From positions 310,001 to 374,000 of the forward strand of contig NZ_CP066557.1 in NCBI RefSeq assembly GCF_019186785.1: a stretch of DNA of 64,000 bases, read 5' to 3'. The stretch is from Neoehrlichia mikurensis. GTDB lineage: Bacteria; Pseudomonadota; Alphaproteobacteria; Rickettsiales; Anaplasmataceae. Of the stretch, positions 10,072-20,598 are shown one piece after another; within the stretch, counting starts at the first letter, position 1; each line of letters starts with the position of its first letter. A model generated the notes under the pieces. That model worked only from the letters and a program-made list of their open reading frames with translations. It had not been told where the DNA came from and did not search any database. The translations under genes and the position numbers were made by a program.

Positions 10072-11091
10072 ATGATACTTTCAAATTTATGGAAAAAAGG
10101 TACAGAATTCCTAGGCAGTAAATATGCAATTATGGGTGGAGCCATGAGTTGGGTTTCAGATCCATATTTAGTATCTGCAATATCAAATGCAGGGGGGTTT
10201 GGAGTACTAGCTTGTGGAGCGATATCTCCAGAAAATTTAAAATCTGACATAGAATTAACACAACGGTTCACTAGCTACCCTTTTGGAGTAAATTTAATAA
10301 TTATGCATCCACAATTAAATGAACTCATTAAAATATGCATCAATAATAAAATTACCCACATTGTTTTAGCAGGAGGTATTCCTAATAGCATACTAATAAA
10401 TCAAGTTAAATCCGCAAAAATTAAAATTATGTGTTTTGCGCCTTCCATTTCTGTAGCTAAAAGATTAATTAGATTAGGCGTAGATGCACTAATCATAGAA
10501 GGTATGGAAGCCGGAGGACATATAGGACCTGTTAGTACATCTGTATTATCTCAAGAAATATTACCATATTTCAAAAATAATATTAATACATCCCCTCCAA
10601 TATTTGTTGCTGGCGGCATTGGGATAGGAGATATGATAGTACATTATTTAAAAATGGGTGCAAGTGGATGTCAAATAGGTACACCTTTTGTATGCACATA
10701 CGAATCAAGAGCGCATCAAAATTTTAAAGAAGTATTTATAAAATCATCATCTAGAGACGCAATAGCATCAATTCAACTTAGCAGAGATTTTCCTGTCATT
10801 CCTGTAAGAGCAATATCTAATGCTGCAAGTGTTAGATTTTTAGAATTGCAAAAAGAAATTATAAATTTATATAATCAAAAAAAAATCTCAAAAGAAGATG
10901 GACAATTACAAATAGAAAAATTTTGGGCTGGTGCATTAAAAAAAGCTGTTATAGATGGTGATATAATCAATGGATCATTGATGGCAGGACAAAGCGTTGG
11001 ATTAATAAAGAAAATACAAAGTACACAACAAGTAATTAATAATTTTGTTAATGAAGCAAGATCATATATACAATGCAATGAATTAACCTAA
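10072..11091 (+). CDS. nitronate monooxygenase / FabK-like FMN enzyme
   Basis: This is a TIM-barrel FMN enzyme of the 2-nitropropane dioxygenase family. It either oxidises alkyl nitronates or acts as FabK-type enoyl-ACP reductase; the sequence alone does not decide. The 339-aa protein begins with a GGAMSWVSDPYLVSAISNAG block (about 24-43). It contains the GMEAGGHIGP loop carrying the family histidine, FVAGGIGIGD, and the FMN phosphate site GASGCQIGTPFV. It lies 8 bp after the cytochrome b561 gene and probably shares its promoter. A run of ten C residues lies 9 bp past the stop codon. Confidence 0.85.
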   Translation: MILSNLWKKGTEFLGSKYAIMGGAMSWVSDPYLVSAISNAGGFGVLACGAISPENLKSDIELTQRFTSYPFGVNLIIMHPQLNELIKICINNKITHIVLAGGIPNSILINQVKSAKIKIMCFAPSISVAKRLIRLGVDALIIEGMEAGGHIGPVSTSVLSQEILPYFKNNINTSPPIFVAGGIGIGDMIVHYLKMGASGCQIGTPFVCTYESRAHQNFKEVFIKSSSRDAIASIQLSRDFPVIPVRAISNAASVRFLELQKEIINLYNQKKISKEDGQLQIEKFWAGALKKAVIDGDIINGSLMAGQSVGLIKKIQSTQQVINNFVNEARSYIQCNELT

Positions 11092-11100
11092 AATAAACAT

Positions 11101-11110
11101 CCCCCCCCCC
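11101..11110. repeat. homopolymer run of ten C
   Basis: Ten consecutive C residues lie just downstream of the nitronate monooxygenase stop codon. Such a run is exceptional in this AT-rich sequence and is a likely slippage site. It lies outside any gene I can identify. Confidence 0.9.
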
Positions 11111-11600
11111 TATATAATTTAATGAAATTAATAATACACGTCTGTAATAAACACAAGAATTGTTAGAAAGCAAGTAACACTTCTATTATATAATACTACC
11201 TGTGAAAAATAATTTTATAATGGATTCTTTTTTTAAAACTTTAAGCTTATTTTTATAAATTTAAATAAATCAAGATTATCCATTTCATGCTCTGTAACCT
11301 TATCATTTGAAATTTATGTATATTTTATAATATATCCAACATATTCAAAAAAATATTATAAAGAGTGATATTTTAAAGTAAAACTTATGCTACTTTAATG
11401 TAAAATTCATTTTTTGCATTAAAAAATTATACCATCACTTACAAAATATGCATTTTTACATAAAAAAGTTTTTAATCAGTTAATGAACTCTTTATTAAAC
11501 ATAATTAAAAAAATTATAGTTCAATATATAACACACTTGACACATCTTATAGATATAATGTAGGATTCCTTAATTAATGCTCTGTAGGGAATGCAATATA
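11111..11600. other. spacer upstream of sco1-like gene
   Basis: AT-rich spacer. A TTGACA at 11537 and a TATAAT at 11554 are only 11 bp apart, too close for a standard promoter pair, so the true promoter is uncertain. No coding trace is recognised. Confidence 0.35.
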
Positions 11601-12221
11601 ATGAAAATTTTTAAAATATTAGTCAATACTTTTTTACTGCTTACAGCAGTGTTTTTAGTATACTCATACACAAATAAAAAAGGTATCTTTAATAAAGGAG
11701 ATTCTCACAATGTAAATGTTAACAAAAACTCTTTTGATACTTCTTTTAATTTGATAAATCAAGAAGGCATTAATGTTAGTAGTAAAGACTTTGCAGGCAA
11801 ATACATGTTAGTAATGTTTGGGTTTTCATCATGTCATCACATCTGCCCTGCTGAATTAGGACTTGCGTCTGAACTTCTAAATAAACTTGGAACCAATGCT
11901 GATAAAATACAGATTATTTTTATTACTATAGATCCTGAAAAAGACACTGTAAGCAAGTTGAAAGAATATCATAAAGGATTTGATAGTAGAATTCAAATGT
12001 TAACAGGAAGTACACAAGATATAAATAAAGTTGCAGAAAACTATAAAATATATATTGGAAGCAAGGATAGTGATCAACAAATTGCTCACTCATCACTATT
12101 CTATTTAATAGATAAAAATGGTGACTTTATAACACATTTTGCCCCGGATTTAAAATCATCTGAAAATCAAAGTGAGAAGTTATTCCTTTTTTTAGAAAAA
12201 TATCTAGTTCATAAAAATTAA
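11601..12221 (+). CDS. SCO1/SenC family copper chaperone
   Basis: This is a membrane-anchored thioredoxin-fold protein that helps load copper into cytochrome c oxidase subunit II. From the ATG at 11601 it is 206 aa. It has an N-terminal anchor (about residues 5-22), the copper motif CHHIC (Cys78, Cys82) within FGFSSCHHICPAELG, and a conserved histidine (His163) in AHSSLFYLID. IFITIDPEKD is also typical. The frame extends 8 codons to an ATG at 11577. The second start is preferred because TAGGGA lies about ten bases before it and the anchor begins there. The neighbour pstS follows 31 bp downstream. Confidence 0.92.
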   Translation: MKIFKILVNTFLLLTAVFLVYSYTNKKGIFNKGDSHNVNVNKNSFDTSFNLINQEGINVSSKDFAGKYMLVMFGFSSCHHICPAELGLASELLNKLGTNADKIQIIFITIDPEKDTVSKLKEYHKGFDSRIQMLTGSTQDINKVAENYKIYIGSKDSDQQIAHSSLFYLIDKNGDFITHFAPDLKSSENQSEKLFLFLEKYLVHKN

Positions 12222-12252
12222 CATATATTGATATTATAGCTACTGAAGCACA

Positions 12253-13269
12253 ATGAAGCAATTTTATATATTTTTATTAGTATTCATGACTATAACACAT
12301 GAATTACAAGCACGTCATATTAGGGTTGTAGGCTCTTCAACAGTATTTCCTTTTATCTCATCTATTGCAGAAGAATTTGGCAAGTTTTCATCTTATACAA
12401 CACCTGTAATCGAGTCTGTAGGCAGTGGCATGGGATTTAACATGTTTTGTGCCGGTGCAGGAGATAATACCCCTGATATCACAATGTCATCGCGTAAAAT
12501 AAAGGATGCTGAAGTAGAACTTTGTAAGACAAATAAAGTTAATGACATTGTAGAGCTTATTATAGGGTATGATGGTATAGTAATTGCAAATTCTAATCAA
12601 AACCAAAAAGTAGATTTTACTATTAAAGACTTATTCAGCGCCCTTAGTAAATATGAAGTCTCTGATGAATATAATGATACTATATCCTTAAATAATTACA
12701 AATCTTGGCATGAGATTCACAATAGATTACCTAATGTGAATATTGAAATATATGGCCCACATAAAAATACCGGTACTTATGACATATTAATAAAGACAAT
12801 TATGTTAAACTCATGTATGAATTCAAAGATTTTTATAGACATATATCCAAAAGCACATATAAGACAAAAAATATGCGGTAGTATTAGAGATGATGGAAAA
12901 TATATTGAAGTTGCTACCAATGAAAATGTCATAATACACAAAATTGCAAAAAACAATAGTGCATTTGGGATCTTAAGTTTTAGCTTTTTAATAAAAAATC
13001 AAGATAAAATCCAAGGCAATAAAATTGCAGGAGTAGAACCAAATTACGAATCAATTTCCTCAGGGAAATATATACTATCTAGGCCTATTTACATATATGT
13101 AAAAAAAGAACACTTAGCCAGTACACCTGGATTAAAAAAATTTCTTGAAGAAATTGTTAATGTGGAATCAATAAGTAAGCATGGATATTTAGTAAATTCA
13201 GGATTTATTCCTTTACCACAGCAAGAATTTGCTAAAACAAAAAAAAAGGTCATGGATTTAATCAAGTAG
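12253..13269 (+). CDS. pstS: phosphate ABC transporter substrate-binding protein PstS
   Basis: This is the periplasmic phosphate-binding component of the Pst importer. The 338-aa product has a signal peptide (about 1-20, ending near ELQA). The PstS/SphX-type start is VVGSSTVFPFISSIAEEF, followed by SVGSGMGFNMFCAG and DITMSSRKIKDAE, which form the phosphate pocket in this family. GPHKNTGTYDIL and a C-terminal LSRPIYIYVKKEHL also fit. Its probable partner permease pstC is encoded about 7 kb away at 20.6 kb; pstA and pstB are not in the window. It follows the sco1-like gene closely and precedes rpsU. Confidence 0.9.
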   Translation: MKQFYIFLLVFMTITHELQARHIRVVGSSTVFPFISSIAEEFGKFSSYTTPVIESVGSGMGFNMFCAGAGDNTPDITMSSRKIKDAEVELCKTNKVNDIVELIIGYDGIVIANSNQNQKVDFTIKDLFSALSKYEVSDEYNDTISLNNYKSWHEIHNRLPNVNIEIYGPHKNTGTYDILIKTIMLNSCMNSKIFIDIYPKAHIRQKICGSIRDDGKYIEVATNENVIIHKIAKNNSAFGILSFSFLIKNQDKIQGNKIAGVEPNYESISSGKYILSRPIYIYVKKEHLASTPGLKKFLEEIVNVESISKHGYLVNSGFIPLPQQEFAKTKKKVMDLIK

Positions 13270-13387
13270 GCTATTATAAATACGATAGTAGTTAAGTGAT
13301 TAGCATAAAGTTAAGAAAATTATTTGACATGATAATATGTTATTGATAAAATTGCTAATTCTTATTAGGACTAGGGGAGGAGCTGTT

Positions 13388-13660
13388 TTGGTTGAAGTAA
13401 TTGTTTACCATGGAGATATAGAACAAGGTATACGTACCTTAAAGAAAAAGTTACAACGCGAAGGTAAGCCTCGTCAAATGAAAATTACTCATCATGAAAA
13501 ACCTTCAGAAAAGCGTGCAAGAAAACAGGATGATTGTAAAAGACGAAGAAAAAAATTACATAAAGTGCCTTATGAACTACAATTCACAAGGTTTCAAATA
13601 AATGCAAAGCATTTTCAAATTCAAAGACCTTTACTTCCTCACAATAGTAGTAATTCTTAG
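13388..13660 (+). CDS. rpsU: 30S ribosomal protein S21
   Basis: This is a small basic protein of the 30S subunit that aids initiation on mRNAs. The 90-aa product starts VEVIVYHGDIEQGIRTLKKK after the initiator and has the typical basic tail KRARKQDDCKRRRKK. The frame stays open to an ATG at 13337, but a TTG at 13388 sits 7 bases after a strong Shine-Dalgarno (GGGGAGG at 13374-13380) and fits the family start, so it is chosen. The last 20-25 residues extend beyond the usual S21. sucC begins 58 bp downstream. Confidence 0.92.
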   Translation: MVEVIVYHGDIEQGIRTLKKKLQREGKPRQMKITHHEKPSEKRARKQDDCKRRRKKLHKVPYELQFTRFQINAKHFQIQRPLLPHNSSNS

Positions 13661-13718
13661 TAAATTATGTATTTAATGCATATCCTTCAGTTATATGTTT
13701 GTATAAAACGGTTATATT

Positions 13719-14882
13719 ATGAATATTCATGAATTTCAGGCAAAGAATGTTTTGCGTAATTTTGGTGTTGCTGTACCAAATGGGTTTTTAGTTGAATCAA
13801 TGCAAGAAGTTGACATAGCTTTAAAAAATTTACGTTCAAATATAGTAGTCGTTAAAGCACAAATTCACGCTGGTGGTAGAGGAAAATCAGGAGGAGTTAA
13901 AATAGCCAAAACTACAGATGAGGTAAATAATTTTGTCAGGCAGATGTTACATTCACAATTGGTAACATATCAAACTTCTCCAGAAGGACAAAAAGTAAAT
14001 AAAGTATATCTTGAGGAAGGCTGTAACATAAAAAAGGAATATTACCTTAGCATAGTAATAGATCGTAAAGTAGGGAGAATAAAAATTATTTTTTCAACTG
14101 AAGGAGGTGTTGATATAGAAGAAGTTGCTAAAACTTCCCCTAGTAAAATATCTCAACATTGTATTGATCCAGTATGCGGTTTTCAAAATTTTTATGGACG
14201 TGAATTATGTCATTCACTTAATCTAACTGCAGATCAATCCCGTAAAATATGCAATATCATAAGTAAAATATATAATGCATTTATTAGTACTGATGCTAAT
14301 CAAATAGAAATTAATCCACTTGTTGAGACGCATTCTGGTGAATTTATTGCACTTGATGCCAAAATGAGCTTTGATGACAATGCATTATATCGCCATCCTG
14401 ATATTATGAGATTACGTGACTTTGATGAAGAAGTTAAAGAAGAAATTGAAGCATCAAAACATGGACTAAGCTATATAAAAATGACTGGAAACATTGGATG
14501 TATGGTAAATGGAGCTGGATTAGCTATGGCTACAATGGACATAATCAAGCATTACGGTGCAGAACCAGCAAATTTCTTAGACGTTGGCGGAAGTGCAACC
14601 CAAGAAACTGTAAAAGAAGCATTTAAAATAATTTTATCTGATAAAGTAGATGGAATATTAGTCAATATATTCGGTGGAATAATGCGTTGCGATGTGATTG
14701 CAAATGGCATTATTGAAGCAGTAAAAGAAATAGGCATTAGCGTTCCATTAGTTATTAGATTATCAGGTACAAATTTTGAAATTGGAAAAAAATTACTAAA
14801 TGATTCACAGTTAAATATTATTACAGCAGATAATTTAAGCGAAGCAGCCTTTAAGATAGTTAATACAATTAAGAAAAAATAG
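13719..14882 (+). CDS. sucC: succinyl-CoA synthetase beta subunit
   Basis: SucC, with SucD, converts succinyl-CoA to succinate while making ATP or GTP in the TCA cycle. The 387-aa product begins [16 protein letters not shown] and carries an ATP-grasp domain, with [18 protein letters not shown] near residues 43-60. The metal-binding region is [11 protein letters not shown]...[12 protein letters not shown]. The C-terminal CoA-ligase domain has [11 protein letters not shown] and [13 protein letters not shown]. Length and motifs are complete. sucD starts 11 bp downstream, which gives the standard sucCD operon. Confidence 0.97.
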   Translation: MNIHEFQAKNVLRNFGVAVPNGFLVESMQEVDIALKNLRSNIVVVKAQIHAGGRGKSGGVKIAKTTDEVNNFVRQMLHSQLVTYQTSPEGQKVNKVYLEEGCNIKKEYYLSIVIDRKVGRIKIIFSTEGGVDIEEVAKTSPSKISQHCIDPVCGFQNFYGRELCHSLNLTADQSRKICNIISKIYNAFISTDANQIEINPLVETHSGEFIALDAKMSFDDNALYRHPDIMRLRDFDEEVKEEIEASKHGLSYIKMTGNIGCMVNGAGLAMATMDIIKHYGAEPANFLDVGGSATQETVKEAFKIILSDKVDGILVNIFGGIMRCDVIANGIIEAVKEIGISVPLVIRLSGTNFEIGKKLLNDSQLNIITADNLSEAAFKIVNTIKKK

Positions 14883-14893
14883 GAATAAATACA

Positions 14894-15772
14894 ATGTCTA
14901 TTCTCATAAACAAAGATACAAAAGTTATATGTCAGGGTTTCACTGGTCTACATGGAACTTTTCACTCTGAACAAGCTATTGCTTATGGAACAAAAATGGT
15001 TGGTGGAGTAACTCCCGGTAAAGGAGGATCTATTCACCTTAATCTTCCCGTATTTAATACTGTTAAACAAGCAAAGTTACACACTCAAGCTAATGCAACC
15101 GTCATTTATGTTCCAGCATCTTATGCAGCAGATGCTATTTTAGAGGCAATAGATGCTGAAATTGAATTGATTATCTGTATTACTGAGGGTATACCAACAC
15201 TGGATATGGTAACAGTAAAACGTGCTTTGATTGGCTCTAAAAGCCAATTAATTGGACCTAATTGTCCTGGCATTATAACTCCTCAAGAATGTAAAATTGG
15301 CATCATGCCTGGACACATACACAAAAAAGGTCATATAGGCATAGTTTCACGTTCAGGAACTTTAACTTATGAAGCAGTAGCACAAACAACAATCGCAGGA
15401 CTCGGCCAATCAACTTGCATTGGAATAGGTGGTGATCCTGTACATGGAATGTCATTTTTAGATTGTATAGATCTTTTCATTCAAGATCCTGAGACACATG
15501 GTATTATCATTATTGGAGAAATTGGCGGCACAGAAGAAGAAGAGGCTGCTGAATTTATTATGTCATCAAAAACTACAAAGCCAATTGTAGGATTTATTGC
15601 TGGGCAAACTGCACCTTCAGGAAAACGCATGGGACATGCTGGAGCAATATCATCAGGTAGCACAGGCACTGCACAAGGTAAAATTGAAATCATGAAAAAA
15701 GCTGGAATTATTATTGCAGAAACACCTGCTGTCATTGGTAATACTATGCTAAATGTGATGCAAAATCTTTAA
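14894..15772 (+). CDS. sucD: succinyl-CoA synthetase alpha subunit
   Basis: This is the CoA-binding alpha subunit of succinyl-CoA synthetase. The 292-aa product shows the CoA-binding [19 protein letters not shown] near the N-terminus, PNCPGIITP, and [12 protein letters not shown]. The phosphorylated histidine His248 is in [11 protein letters not shown]. The ribosome binding site AGGA lies shortly before the ATG, and sucC ends 11 bp upstream, so the two are cotranscribed. Complete and ordinary. Confidence 0.97.
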   Translation: MSILINKDTKVICQGFTGLHGTFHSEQAIAYGTKMVGGVTPGKGGSIHLNLPVFNTVKQAKLHTQANATVIYVPASYAADAILEAIDAEIELIICITEGIPTLDMVTVKRALIGSKSQLIGPNCPGIITPQECKIGIMPGHIHKKGHIGIVSRSGTLTYEAVAQTTIAGLGQSTCIGIGGDPVHGMSFLDCIDLFIQDPETHGIIIIGEIGGTEEEEAAEFIMSSKTTKPIVGFIAGQTAPSGKRMGHAGAISSGSTGTAQGKIEIMKKAGIIIAETPAVIGNTMLNVMQNL

Positions 15773-16670
15773 ACAGTAAGAGAGCAGTATTTTTTATCTA
15801 ACTAAGTACAGCATACCTCTTTTATAAGAGAATTATTAAATAGTGTCCAACAAACTTATATTTATACATGTAGTTTATATTAAGTAAAAAATACAATAAT
15901 ACTAAAAAACATTATATCACATAACTCCTTCATAAACTTAATAATTGCATTTATAACAAAATTTCTAATATTTATTACAATTTCTCCCCCTTTCCTATCT
16001 AAATAAGGATCCCAAATTGTATTAAACAAAATTCATATAAAAACCAAAAATAATTTTTCTTTATATATAAAATACTCCATACATAAAAAATACTTAATTT
16101 TTTATTTGTAATATACAAATTAAATATATATTATTCTCAGATACCTAATTACCTAAAAATTAATACATATACTTTTAATCTAATGCTATACAATAGCTAA
16201 TATTTTATACTTATTACATTGTAGATCTATTAAGATACAATAAAAGTAATCTAACTTACATAAATCTATATTACACAACACTTCACATAATAAACAATAT
16301 TGTGTTAAAAATTGTATCACTAATAATCAAAAAATTTTATAATCAAACATTGAAAAGATTTATAATAAACGTCATTTAAAAAGTCTTTTAATATCATAAG
16401 GTATAATACCTATCAATAATGAGATAAGTTATATGTGTTCGCTATTTGAGAAGGGCTGTTAAATATGTTTATAATTTAGAATGTAAGATGCTATAAAAGT
16501 AGCACCTACAATATTAGATAAATAGCACACACAATAAAAAATAATCTCATGATATAAACTCACATTACATAAATCTAACCTTCAACATAATGAAACACAA
16601 CCTACACTATAAATATTTAAAATCTACTTATTAACTTAATACAAACACTACTACCTAAATATCACATCCC
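15773..16670. other. spacer between sucD and alaS
   Basis: Convergent spacer of about 900 bp. On the minus strand, roughly 15880-16030, about 45 codons are open and include NTIWDPYLDRKGGEIVINI, which looks like real protein but which I cannot name. It may be another gene remnant. The rest shows nothing. Confidence 0.35.
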
Positions 16671-19328
16671 TCACAGATAATTTCCTGTGTCACTAAAAAT
16701 TTTCTTTACTTCATCTTTTATTAGTAACATAGCTTCTTCTGTATAATTAACATCAATATTCACTTGCAACAAATATTCATTCCCACCACCTTTACCATTA
16801 AAAATATTTAATACTTTGAGGAAATGCAAAGCGCTTACTTTTAAATTTTCACTTACGCTTATTATAAACAAAGCTTTATTGTTAACCTTTGTAGATAGTA
16901 CTACAATTGAATTTTGGCTTTTAATACTAAAAATAAATTTTTTAATGATGTCAATAGGGATATCCTTAAAAACAGCATAATACAATTTATTATCTCCCAC
17001 TGATAATATATTTAATTTCTGCTCTATCATCTGATAATAAACTTTATATAAGGTTTTTATAGTCTGTTGTTTTTCCTGATAAAATTTCTCTATTTGATCT
17101 ATTACTTGATTTGCAGGAATACGTAAATAATCAGATATTTTACATAAAGTCTTTTCTTTTTCTCGTAAATAATTAATTGCTATTTGTCCAGTAACTGCTT
17201 CTATTCTTCGTATTCCAAAAGCAACACTAGATTCAGAAACTATTTTGAATAATCCTATTTCACCAGTATATTGTACATGAGTTCCACAGCATAATTCTTT
17301 TGAATCTCCAATATGCACAATTCTAACATTATCATTATCATATTTTTCACCAAATAATGCAATAACACCTTTTTCACTTGCATCATCAAAGGTACTAAAA
17401 GTTATTGCTGTAGAATAATTTTTACGAATAAGATTATTAACTTGATCTTCTACCAAGTTAATCTGCTCATACGTTAATGGAGACGAATAATTAAAATCAA
17501 ACCTCAATTTTTCTGCTGTAATTAATGATCCCTTTTGGACAATACACTTATCAATAACTAATTTCAAAACATAATGTAACAAATGAGTTACAGAATGATT
17601 AGATTGTAATTCTTGCCTTCTTTTTTTATCTACTTCAGCACAAACAATATCACCTATTGACAACAAACCATTCCTTATAATACATCGATGAACATGTAAA
17701 GAATTAAGAACTTTTTTGGTATCTAACACTTCAATAACATTATGTTTATTATTTAAATCAGACCCATTTCTTGAGATTACATTCAAAAATCCTCTATCTC
17801 CTTGCTGTCCTCCAGCTTCAGCATAAAAAGGCGTAACATTTAGCAATACATCTATTTCTTTATTCTCATGCATCGACTCTATTACACTATTACCATATAC
17901 TATAGCTAATACACTAGCATTATAGCTCGTAGATTCATATCCAACAAATTTCGTTTCCTTATATGTATTAAAAAGTTCAAACCACACACTATTTATTGAT
18001 TTACTATCAGAATTTGTCCAATGTGCACGAGATCTGTTTTTTTGCGCCTGCATATTATAATCAAAACCTTTCTGATCAAATTTTAGCCCCTTTTCTTTAA
18101 CGATATCTAAAGTAATATCCAAAGGAAATCCATATGTATCATATAACTTAAATGCTATATCTCCTGATAAAACATCCCCTGGCAATAAAAATGACATTTC
18201 TTTTGTAAGTAATAATAATCCCTTTTGCAAGGTTTCTAAAAAGCCCTCTTCTTCCAGTTTTAACATTGAAATAATAAGATCTTGTGCTCGTACTAATTCT
18301 GGATAAGCATCTCCCATATAACTTGTACTATTTTTATCTAATATTGCAGGCACCACTTTATACATTAAAGCATCTCTACATCCTAAATTATAAGCATATC
18401 TAGCAGCTCTTCTAATAATACGCCGTAACACATAACTTCTCCCATCATTACCAGGCGTTATACCTTCTGATATTAAAAATGCTGCAGAACGTACATGATC
18501 AGCTATAACCCTGTGTGCTAGTTGATTAGTAAAATTTTGAGAATGCTCCTGTGATGCCTGAATCAATGTCTTAAACATATCTATATCATAATTATCTTGT
18601 ACACCTTGCATTACTGCAGTAATTCTTTCAAGACCCATACCTGTATCTATGCATTTTCTTGGCAAAACATGTAAATCACCATTATCATGTCTATCATACT
18701 GCATAAATACCAAGTTCCATATTTCAGTAAATCTACCTTCACCTTCATTATATGTCCCAGGCAAACCACCTTTAACATCATCACCATAATCATAAAAAAT
18801 TTCTGAACAAGGACCACATGGACCTATGCTTCCCATACTCCAAAAATTATCATCAGTACTAATTTTGATAATTCTGTCATCACTACAGCCACTTACTTTT
18901 TTCCAACATTCAAAAGCTTCATGATCATTATGATATACAGTAAAATATAGCCTATCTTTTCTTAAACATAATTCTTGTGTAATAAATTTCCACGCTAATT
19001 CTATAGCTCTATCTTTAAAATAACTGCCAAAACTAAAATTACCTAGCATTTCAAAAAATGTATGATGTCTATTAGTATGTCCTACATTTTCAAAATCATT
19101 ATGCTTACCGCCAACTCTTAAGCACTTTTGACTTGAAGCAATCATATTTACATCTAAATCTTGAATAGAAGTAAACATATGCTTAAATGGAACCATACCA
19201 GCATTGGTAAACAATAATGAAGGATCATCTTTTATGACCAAGGATGACGATGAAAAAATTTTATGATCATGCTTTGCAAAAAAATCTATAAATGCTTTTC
19301 TAATACTACTAATTGAGTTATTGTGCAT
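16671..19328 (-). CDS. alaS: alanyl-tRNA synthetase
   Basis: AlaS charges tRNA-Ala and edits mischarged serine and glycine. The 885-aa protein is full length. The class II catalytic core starts SIRKAFIDFFAKHDHKIFSSSSLV and includes TNAGMVPFKHMF and RVGGKHNDFENVG. The editing domain has zinc-binding HSVTHLLHY and CCGTHVQYTGEIG. The C-terminal C-Ala/DHHA1 part ends with NGKGGGNEYLLQV. The gene stands alone between two long spacers. Confidence 0.97.
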   Translation of the reverse strand: MHNNSISSIRKAFIDFFAKHDHKIFSSSSLVIKDDPSLLFTNAGMVPFKHMFTSIQDLDVNMIASSQKCLRVGGKHNDFENVGHTNRHHTFFEMLGNFSFGSYFKDRAIELAWKFITQELCLRKDRLYFTVYHNDHEAFECWKKVSGCSDDRIIKISTDDNFWSMGSIGPCGPCSEIFYDYGDDVKGGLPGTYNEGEGRFTEIWNLVFMQYDRHDNGDLHVLPRKCIDTGMGLERITAVMQGVQDNYDIDMFKTLIQASQEHSQNFTNQLAHRVIADHVRSAAFLISEGITPGNDGRSYVLRRIIRRAARYAYNLGCRDALMYKVVPAILDKNSTSYMGDAYPELVRAQDLIISMLKLEEEGFLETLQKGLLLLTKEMSFLLPGDVLSGDIAFKLYDTYGFPLDITLDIVKEKGLKFDQKGFDYNMQAQKNRSRAHWTNSDSKSINSVWFELFNTYKETKFVGYESTSYNASVLAIVYGNSVIESMHENKEIDVLLNVTPFYAEAGGQQGDRGFLNVISRNGSDLNNKHNVIEVLDTKKVLNSLHVHRCIIRNGLLSIGDIVCAEVDKKRRQELQSNHSVTHLLHYVLKLVIDKCIVQKGSLITAEKLRFDFNYSSPLTYEQINLVEDQVNNLIRKNYSTAITFSTFDDASEKGVIALFGEKYDNDNVRIVHIGDSKELCCGTHVQYTGEIGLFKIVSESSVAFGIRRIEAVTGQIAINYLREKEKTLCKISDYLRIPANQVIDQIEKFYQEKQQTIKTLYKVYYQMIEQKLNILSVGDNKLYYAVFKDIPIDIIKKFIFSIKSQNSIVVLSTKVNNKALFIISVSENLKVSALHFLKVLNIFNGKGGGNEYLLQVNIDVNYTEEAMLLIKDEVKKIFSDTGNYL

Positions 19329-20598
19329 AATATTTAAAAATAATGTACAGTTTTATTAATAAGATTAACACATAAAAATTACTTACTAAAGATATTACCA
19401 TAACTAACAACTTACATATTAATTTTTAAACATAAAACAACTATTCCTTTTACTGCTTTATAACAAACATTCTAATACATATTAAAATAGCTGTTATAAT
19501 ATTATTAAAAACTAATTTATAGTTAAATTAGTAACATAAATATAATTTTTCAAGATATTCTATAATAAAAAATTTTTAAAGATATTATCGTAATCAAAAT
19601 ATAAGTTTTAACCTTATCTTAAAAAGATAATTCTTATATACTTCAACAAAAAAGTTACTAATATCGTAAGTTTTTAAAAAACAAATTTATACATTTTAAA
19701 AAAGAATTTATATCTATAAAAAATAAATCCAGGCATTTGTTAGAAACTAATATTGATCTGGGGTTGTATCACTATATCATAAAGAACAAAATCTTCATAT
19801 ACTGCTATATCTAAAATCACATTTACTATTTCAAATGTATAACTAAAACGCTATGATCACTCATTACATACTATTTTCTTTAAAATCTAAATAAGTATAC
19901 ACTTTTCTTATATTTTTTTTACATCATTAATACAATCACTAATATTAATAAATATATTACATCTTAATCTGGATAATTAACCACAACATCGTTAACAATA
20001 CATCTGTGACCTCAACTGTATAACCTAAACTTCTTAAACAAGAAATGTAACAATTATAAACACTCGCAAAAATTTATTAAGCAACAATACAATTGTACAA
20101 CTTTACCTATAATAAAATTATCATCAATCTCAAAATAATTATTATATATAATTTAGCAAGATATTATCTATAATGTAGTAGGATTTATATATTCCCTCAA
20201 AATTATTAAAAATATAATCATTATAAAAACCTTAATTCTGATATAAAATACAATTACCAATAATAAACTTTTACGTGACTGTAATACAAAATTTATTACT
20301 ATGCACTTCTAAAAATAAATTTAATAAATATAAAAACATCAATTAAAACACTCTCACAATGTACTAATCCTTTAATATAAAATGACTATACTTTTAAAAT
20401 TGTTATAATGACGACATAAGAAAAAACGCTTATTTCTAATAAATCTTATATAAATTTTCCAATACCATTTACTAAGTAGCTTTTTATTATATTAAAATAA
20501 ATGTACAACTTTACCAATAAGCATTAATATATAACAGTATGTTAATAAAAAAATATTACCACTCAAAAATATTTTATGTGCTACCCTCGTTTTAAAAC
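19329..20598. other. long spacer, nothing recognised
   Basis: About 1.27 kb of AT-rich DNA lies between divergent genes alaS (-) and pstC (+). The short string tgtacaactttacc occurs twice (about 20096 and 20503). I find no coding trace, RNA gene or clear promoter pair. Confidence 0.4.

Noticed and set aside
11537..11559. TTGACA and TATAAT before the sco1-like gene
   Set aside because: The boxes are 11 bp apart, too close for sigma70 recognition as a pair.
15880..16030. Open minus-strand segment with NTIWDPYLDRKGG
   Set aside because: It looks protein-like, but I could not connect it to any family and no start codon fits.
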